This document shows, piece after piece, positions 60,341 through 64,000 of a DNA stretch of 64,000 bases; the stretch's first letter is position 1, and every line of letters starts with the position of its first letter. The notes beneath the pieces are model-generated. The model was not told where the DNA came from, did not search any database, and saw only the letters and a program-made list of their open reading frames with translations. This DNA comes from Limisoma sp963601185. GTDB lineage: Bacteria; Bacteroidota; Bacteroidia; Bacteroidales; Muribaculaceae. The position numbers and the translations under genes were made by a program. Location of the stretch: positions 1-64,000 of the forward strand of contig CAVCEE010000011.1 of assembly GCA_963601185.1 (NCBI GenBank). Reading direction: 5' to 3'.

Positions 60341-61339
60341 ATGGCTTATTTCTCTATAATCATCCCTGTCTACAACCGCATTGATGAGGTGCGCGACCTT
60401 CTCGACAGCCTTGCCCGGCAAACCGACAAGGACTTTGAGGTGGTAATCGTGGAGGACGGGTCTACGCAGCGATGCGACGGCGTGGTGGCACAGTTTGCCG
60501 ACCGCGTTGACGTGAAATATTTCTTCAAGGAGAACGAGGGACGGAGCATTGCCCGCAACTACGGCATGGAGCGTGCTACGGGCGAATATTTCCTGTTTTT
60601 CGACTCCGACTGCGTTATTCCCGAACACTATATCGCCACTCTCGGCAAGGCTCTCAAGGAGCATCCTACCGACTGCTTCGGCGGTCCTGACGCAGCCCAC
60701 AGTTCGTTCAGCGACACGCAGAAAGCCATCAACTACTCAATGACATCGTTTCTCACCACTGGAGGCATCCGCGGCGGCAAGGTGCAACTGGAGAAGTTCG
60801 TGCCGCGCACGTTCAACATGGGTTTCTCCCGCAATGTGTGGGAAAAGGTCGGCGGTTTCCGCGAGATGTTTTCGGAGGACATCGATATGAGCACACGCAT
60901 CCGCAAAGCCGGATTTTCAATTTCGCTCATCCGCGATGCCTACGTCTACCATAAGCGCCGCGTCAATATGCGCCTGTTCTGCCGGCAAGTCTACGTGTTC
61001 GGTATGTCGCGCATCACGCTCTATCTGCTCTACCCCGAGTCGCTGAAACTCGTGCACTGGCTTCCTGCCGTGTTTGTTATGGGAGTAGTGGCAATGGCTC
61101 TGTCGGCAATTTTCGCACACTGGATGTGGATTCTTCCGCTGGCGGCATATCTGCTGGCTGTGTTTGTCTGCGCTTGGGCGGAAACAAAGAAACTGAAAAT
61201 CGCAGCGTTGTCCATCGCGGCAAGCGTAATTCAGTTGGGCGGCTACGGATGCGGATTTCTGAAAGCGTTTTTCACCAAGATTCTGCTGCGCCGCGGCCGT
61301 GACATCAACGAGGAAATAGCCATCCGCAAAGGCAAATAA
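60341..61339 (+). CDS. Membrane-bound family 2 glycosyltransferase
   Basis: A 332-residue enzyme with a cytoplasmic GT-A domain (YFSIIIPVYNRIDEVRDLL, EVVIVEDGST, GRSIARNYGMERATGEY, FFDSDC, and SEDIDMSTRI as the late acidic motif) and about three transmembrane helices after residue 235. This layout resembles glucosaminyl- or lipid-linked sugar transferases of the inner membrane. radC follows after 12 nt. Confidence 0.88.
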   Translation: MAYFSIIIPVYNRIDEVRDLLDSLARQTDKDFEVVIVEDGSTQRCDGVVAQFADRVDVKYFFKENEGRSIARNYGMERATGEYFLFFDSDCVIPEHYIATLGKALKEHPTDCFGGPDAAHSSFSDTQKAINYSMTSFLTTGGIRGGKVQLEKFVPRTFNMGFSRNVWEKVGGFREMFSEDIDMSTRIRKAGFSISLIRDAYVYHKRRVNMRLFCRQVYVFGMSRITLYLLYPESLKLVHWLPAVFVMGVVAMALSAIFAHWMWILPLAAYLLAVFVCAWAETKKLKIAALSIAASVIQLGGYGCGFLKAFFTKILLRRGRDINEEIAIRKGK

Positions 61340-61351
61340 CCATAAATAACT

Positions 61352-62053
61352 ATGGATCGCCCATACCATTCCAGCCGCATTTCCGACCTCTCGCAGGAGG
61401 ACCGTCCCCGCGAGAAGGCTCTTGCGCTGGGCGTGGACGCTCTCACCACCACAGAACTCATAGCGTTGCTTCTCGGCAGCGGCACACCGGGAGAATCGGT
61501 GATTAACCTGTCGCAACGCATCCTTGCAGAGTCGGGCAATAGCCTACAGGAGTTGTCGCGCCGCACAATCAAAAACCTTGTGCGCTCATTCAAAGGAGTT
61601 GGCGACGCCAAGGCAGTCACACTGCTTGCCGCCATCGAGTTGGGCAAACGCTATGCGCAGGAAGGGCCGGTAGAGAAGCCTGTGATTGATATGCCAGAAA
61701 AAGCCTACAATCTGATGCGCGACAAACTTATGGGACTCGACCACGAAGAGTTTTGGGCAATCTATCTCAACAATGCCAAGAGGGTCATAGCACGCGCCAA
61801 GATAAGTCAGGGAGGCACTACCGCCACCGTGGTCGACACCAAGATTGTGCTCCGCCACGCCATCGACCACCTCGCCGCAGCAATCATCCTCGTTCACAAC
61901 CACCCGTCGGGCACACTCCACTCAAGCCGTCAGGACGACGCTATCACCGAGCGCATCAAAAAAGCAGCCGCTATGATTGATGTGCAAGTGGTGGACCATA
62001 TCATCTTCACCAAAAACGCCTACTACAGTTACAACGAAGCCGGTCTGCTATAA
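61352..62053 (+). CDS. radC: RadC-family JAB/MPN domain protein
   Basis: A 233-residue protein: an N-terminal helix-hairpin-helix region (about 1-100) and a C-terminal JAB/MPN metal site, VHNHPSGTLHSSRQDDAIT, with upstream Glu in DHEEFWAIYLNN. The family was first linked to repair; the precise activity is unsettled. It is convergent with ruvC 29 bp away. Confidence 0.92.
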   Translation: MDRPYHSSRISDLSQEDRPREKALALGVDALTTTELIALLLGSGTPGESVINLSQRILAESGNSLQELSRRTIKNLVRSFKGVGDAKAVTLLAAIELGKRYAQEGPVEKPVIDMPEKAYNLMRDKLMGLDHEEFWAIYLNNAKRVIARAKISQGGTTATVVDTKIVLRHAIDHLAAAIILVHNHPSGTLHSSRQDDAITERIKKAAAMIDVQVVDHIIFTKNAYYSYNEAGLL

Positions 62054-62082
62054 ACCGGCTGAATGATTGAATCGACTGATTT

Positions 62083-62655
62083 CTACCGTTTGGAAACCTT
62101 GTCGGCATTGCGTGCCACAAAGTCCTTCCACGACGAATAGGTCTTTTGCGTGGCAGGCCGCTGCGATTCGTAGAAATGGCAGAGCGCAACGCCAAGTGCA
62201 TCGGTGGCATCGAGATGCGGGTCAATCGACTCGCGCGGTATATTTAGGATGCGGCGCAGCATTTCCGCCACCTGCTCCTTTGATGCCATACCGTTGCCCG
62301 TGATTGCCTGCTTCACCTTCAACGGCGCATATTCCGCAATCGGGATGTCCTTCACCAAGGCGGCAGCCATCGCCACTCCCTGCGCACGTCCGAGTTTGAG
62401 CATCGACTGCACGTTCTTGCCGTAGAAAGGCGCTTCGAGAGCCATCTCGTCGGGCAGATACTGGTTGATCAGGTCGGTTACGCGCTCGGCAATGCGGCGC
62501 AACCGCATATAGCGGTCGTCAAACTTGCTGAGCATTATCACACCCATCGCAATCAACGCTGGCTTGCGCTTCTTCACGCCAAGGATGCCGTAGCCCATCA
62601 CGTTTGTACCGGGGTCTATGCCGATGATAATCTTGTCCCAGTCAGCCTGTTCCAT
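62083..62655 (-). CDS. ruvC: Holliday junction endonuclease RuvC
   Basis: A 190-residue resolvase with the RNase H-like fold. Four acidic positions are visible in IIGIDPGTNVMGYGIL, MALEAPFYGKN and DPHLDATDALGVALCH. It cuts Holliday junctions with RuvAB. Its ATG shares one base with the stop of the DUF4286 gene, so it is the last gene of a dgkA-PAP2-DUF4286-ruvC unit. Confidence 0.96.
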   Translation of the reverse strand: MEQADWDKIIIGIDPGTNVMGYGILGVKKRKPALIAMGVIMLSKFDDRYMRLRRIAERVTDLINQYLPDEMALEAPFYGKNVQSMLKLGRAQGVAMAAALVKDIPIAEYAPLKVKQAITGNGMASKEQVAEMLRRILNIPRESIDPHLDATDALGVALCHFYESQRPATQKTYSSWKDFVARNADKVSKR

Positions 62656-62963
62656 TACAAGTCCACCTCCTCAAGCAGAGTGCTGAAGCCGGCAACTTTC
62701 TGTCCGAACTTCGATGCCATTATTTCAACAAGGTCGTCGCCCACCGCCTCATACCAGTCGCGCAACGTGTCGACATCTGCAGCACGGAACTGCAGCGAGT
62801 AGTTTTTGCCGTCGCTTTCCTCGGCATTGAGCACAAGGGTGAGCCGTGGGTCGGTGAGGCGGCCGTCGCCTATGGCCTTGGGGATATATTCACTGCGAAG
62901 CCATTGCAGAAACTGCTCCACGGCATCGTTGTGGGCATGGAAAGTAGTATTGTAGACAATCAT
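62655..62963 (-). CDS. DUF4286 family protein
   Basis: A 102-residue protein opening MIVYNTTFHAHNDAVEQFLQ with a small ferredoxin-like fold pattern. DUF4286 proteins are conserved next to ruvC in Bacteroidetes and have no known function. ATG 62963 is chosen because it lies 4 nt after the PAP2 stop and begins the conserved domain; upstream in-frame sequence overlaps the PAP2 gene. Confidence 0.85.
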   Translation of the reverse strand: MIVYNTTFHAHNDAVEQFLQWLRSEYIPKAIGDGRLTDPRLTLVLNAEESDGKNYSLQFRAADVDTLRDWYEAVGDDLVEIMASKFGQKVAGFSTLLEEVDL

Positions 62964-62967
62964 AATC

Positions 62968-63528
62968 TTAGAATTCAAATGAAGCGGTAAGTCCGAAATG
63001 CTCGCCGTCGCTGACCGGCACAATCGACAGGTTGTGCTCCTTGGCAAACGGTCGGGTAAAGATGTAACTGCTGCCGGCACCGATGGCGGCTCCTGTCACC
63101 ACATCCCACCAATCGTGCTTTTTGGCGTAGGTGCGGCTCCAGCCCACATAGGTGGCAAGCACATAGGCAGGTGCTCCAAACTTCCATCCATAGCGGCGCT
63201 GCACGAAAGCGGCGTTGGCAAACATTATCGATGTGTGGGCCGACGGAAAAGCGTGATTATCGCTACGGTCGGGACGCATCTTGTGCACGGTGTATTTCAG
63301 CAGATACGACGCACCCAAGGTCGTTGCCGTGGAAAACGCCGCCTGCTTCAGTCCCTGCCAGTCGCGCTCCACAATCACAGCCGTGAGCGTGGCAAGAGGC
63401 ATAGCAATGAGCAACGCATCGCCGGTATTCTTTACAGCCTTACGGGTACTGTTGATTTCAACAACATCCTGCGCATGGCAGCCGAACACAGCCACCAATG
63501 CAACCACTATCGCAATGATTTTTTTCAT
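62968..63528 (-). CDS. PAP2 superfamily phosphatase
   Basis: A 186-residue protein with a signal peptide or anchor, then the PAP2 acid-phosphatase motifs KYTVHKMRP (K-x6-RP), PSAHTSI and SRTYAKKHDWWD (SR-x5-H-x3-D). It overlaps dgkA by 4 nt. With a lipid kinase next to it, the substrate is likely a lipid phosphate such as undecaprenyl pyrophosphate or phosphatidic acid. The short length suggests a lipid-A- or periplasm-associated version. Confidence 0.9.
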   Translation of the reverse strand: MKKIIAIVVALVAVFGCHAQDVVEINSTRKAVKNTGDALLIAMPLATLTAVIVERDWQGLKQAAFSTATTLGASYLLKYTVHKMRPDRSDNHAFPSAHTSIMFANAAFVQRRYGWKFGAPAYVLATYVGWSRTYAKKHDWWDVVTGAAIGAGSSYIFTRPFAKEHNLSIVPVSDGEHFGLTASFEF

Positions 63529-63905
63529 AGCAAATCAATAAGTTTTGGTAAAAACACTATAGATCCGACCACCACCGCCGCCACGGCAACCAGCAGGACA
63601 CCGCCAGCCGCCAAATCCTTGGTGCGCTTCACGGCCTCATCGTAGCCCGGCGACACCCTGTCGGCAAGAGCCTCAATGGCAGAGTTGAAAGCCTCAGCAG
63701 AAAACACGGCGCCAATGCAGATTACCACCGCTGTCCATTCGCCAGCCGACAGACCGAGCCACAGACCCAGAGCCACCGCCACCACCGTAGCAGCACAATG
63801 AATCCACGCATTATGCTCCCCCCTAACGAGCAGCGCAATGCCGCGAAAAGCATACACAAAACTCTTCGCCCTCTTCCGCCAACTAAACTTCTCTGCTTTT
63901 TTCAC
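63525..63905 (-). CDS. dgkA: DgkA-type diacylglycerol/undecaprenol kinase
   Basis: A 126-residue membrane protein with an N-terminal amphipathic region and three transmembrane helices; conserved motifs are RGEHNAWIH, SAEAFNSAIEALADRVSP and KDLAAGGVLL. It phosphorylates undecaprenol or diacylglycerol and is coupled to the PAP2 phosphatase, which would do the reverse. The start is uncertain: GTG 63905 is 4 nt after a TATCTTTG box (63917-63910), and a TTG at 63923 would place that promoter inside the coding region. Confidence 0.85.
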   Translation of the reverse strand: MKKAEKFSWRKRAKSFVYAFRGIALLVRGEHNAWIHCAATVVAVALGLWLGLSAGEWTAVVICIGAVFSAEAFNSAIEALADRVSPGYDEAVKRTKDLAAGGVLLVAVAAVVVGSIVFLPKLIDLL

Positions 63906-63909
63906 ACTG

Positions 63910-63917
63910 CAAAGATA
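63910..63917 (-). promoter_or_regulatory. -7 box of the dgkA operon, inside a repeat
   Basis: The minus strand reads TATCTTTG. It lies in the first copy of the 16-bp direct repeat, so the repeat supplies the promoter; the second copy reads TATCTTTA. The box ends 4 nt before GTG 63905. Confidence 0.5.
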
Positions 63918-64000
63918 GTGCAAGGTGAGAGTATAGAAAAGTGCTTGCTCAATTTTCTTTAACGAACCGCAGCCTATCTTATCTAAAGATAGTGCAAGGT
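63911..64000 (+). repeat. Start of a ~74-bp direct repeat array
   Basis: AAAGATAGTGCAAGGT occurs at 63911-63926 and again at 63985-64000, exactly 74 bp apart, and the window ends inside the second copy. The unit contains a hairpin, TATCTT (63975-63980) with AAGATA (63986-63991). Similar repeats with this core are, as I recall, frequent in Bacteroides intergenic DNA. More copies may lie beyond the window. Confidence 0.55.

Noticed and set aside
1..64000. tRNA, rRNA, CRISPR array, complete insertion sequence or prophage
   Set aside because: No cloverleaf-like clusters, no regular spacer-repeat array, no transposase or integrase frame and no target-site duplications were found by eye; a covariance or profile scan would be needed to exclude small RNA genes.

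Overview
The window looks like chromosomal DNA from a Bacteroidales bacterium, probably a gut commensal of the Muribaculaceae/Prevotellaceae/Bacteroides kind; family and genus cannot be fixed from the sequence alone. The evidence is the repeated Bacteroidetes promoter pattern (TTTG or TTG, 18-21 nt, then TAnnTTTG), Bacteroidetes-specific families (DUF4249, DUF4286, DUF6377, Lnb/DUF4105, tricorn-like S41 protease, HU-LysM membrane protein), type B ribosomal protein L31 and a long SecA with a SEC-C tail. Most of the window is housekeeping or envelope DNA of moderate GC. Two stretches look more AT-rich by eye: the lipoprotein island at 12.0-13.5 kb and the restriction-modification pair at 55.4-57.5 kb.

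Layout. 0-7 kb: tail of an upstream gene, then a TetR-controlled tripartite ABC export operon (TetR, TolC, HlyD, two ATPases, two permeases). 7-8 kb: convergent YhcG/DUF1016 nuclease. 8.1-11.6 kb (minus): small HU-like protein, HU-TM-LysM membrane protein, SGNH hydrolase, MBOAT O-acyltransferase. 12-13.5 kb: three small lipoproteins, the first resembling a C10-protease propeptide/Spi inhibitor. 13.6-18.4 kb: a hypothetical protein, an SDR and a tricorn-like protease. 18.6-25.4 kb: L31, Lnb-type lipoprotein acyltransferase, a PafA-like protein lacking its catalytic residues, SecA. 25.4-25.9 kb: decayed DUF4249 lipoprotein pseudogene.

26.2-29.8 kb: alpha/beta hydrolase, membrane-anchored MurF-like ligase and Ddl-like ligase. 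30-38.7 kb: purH, mreB-mreC-mreD-mrdA (no rodA), a NUDIX hydrolase, an AmgK-RapZ fusion and MurU (wall shape and wall recycling). 38.9-44.9 kb: START-like protein, TonB-type receptor with esterase, and a TPR-TM-HTH regulator (DUF6377). 45.2-49.5 kb (minus): ligA, a CPBP protease, DedA, rpe. 49.6-55.3 kb: three chained glycosyltransferases running into ispE, then grpE and dnaJ. 55.4-57.5 kb: m5C methyltransferase with an NgoBV-like endonuclease. 57.6-64 kb: acyl-CoA synthetase, TlpA-like thioredoxin, membrane glycosyltransferase, radC, then on the minus strand dgkA, a PAP2 phosphatase, DUF4286 and ruvC. The right end enters a ~74-bp direct repeat that continues beyond the window.

The theme is the cell envelope: wall synthesis and shape, wall recycling, polymer O-acetylation, lipoprotein acylation, secretion and export. 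The most interesting candidates for undescribed biology are the HU-TM-LysM protein (a possible nucleoid-to-wall tether) with its O-acetylation neighbours; the hydrolase/MurF-like/Ddl-like trio; the ABC ATPase pair with complementary motif losses; and the catalytically dead PafA-like protein. No tRNA, rRNA, CRISPR array or intact transposon was seen. All family names are by-eye recognition; no database search was run.
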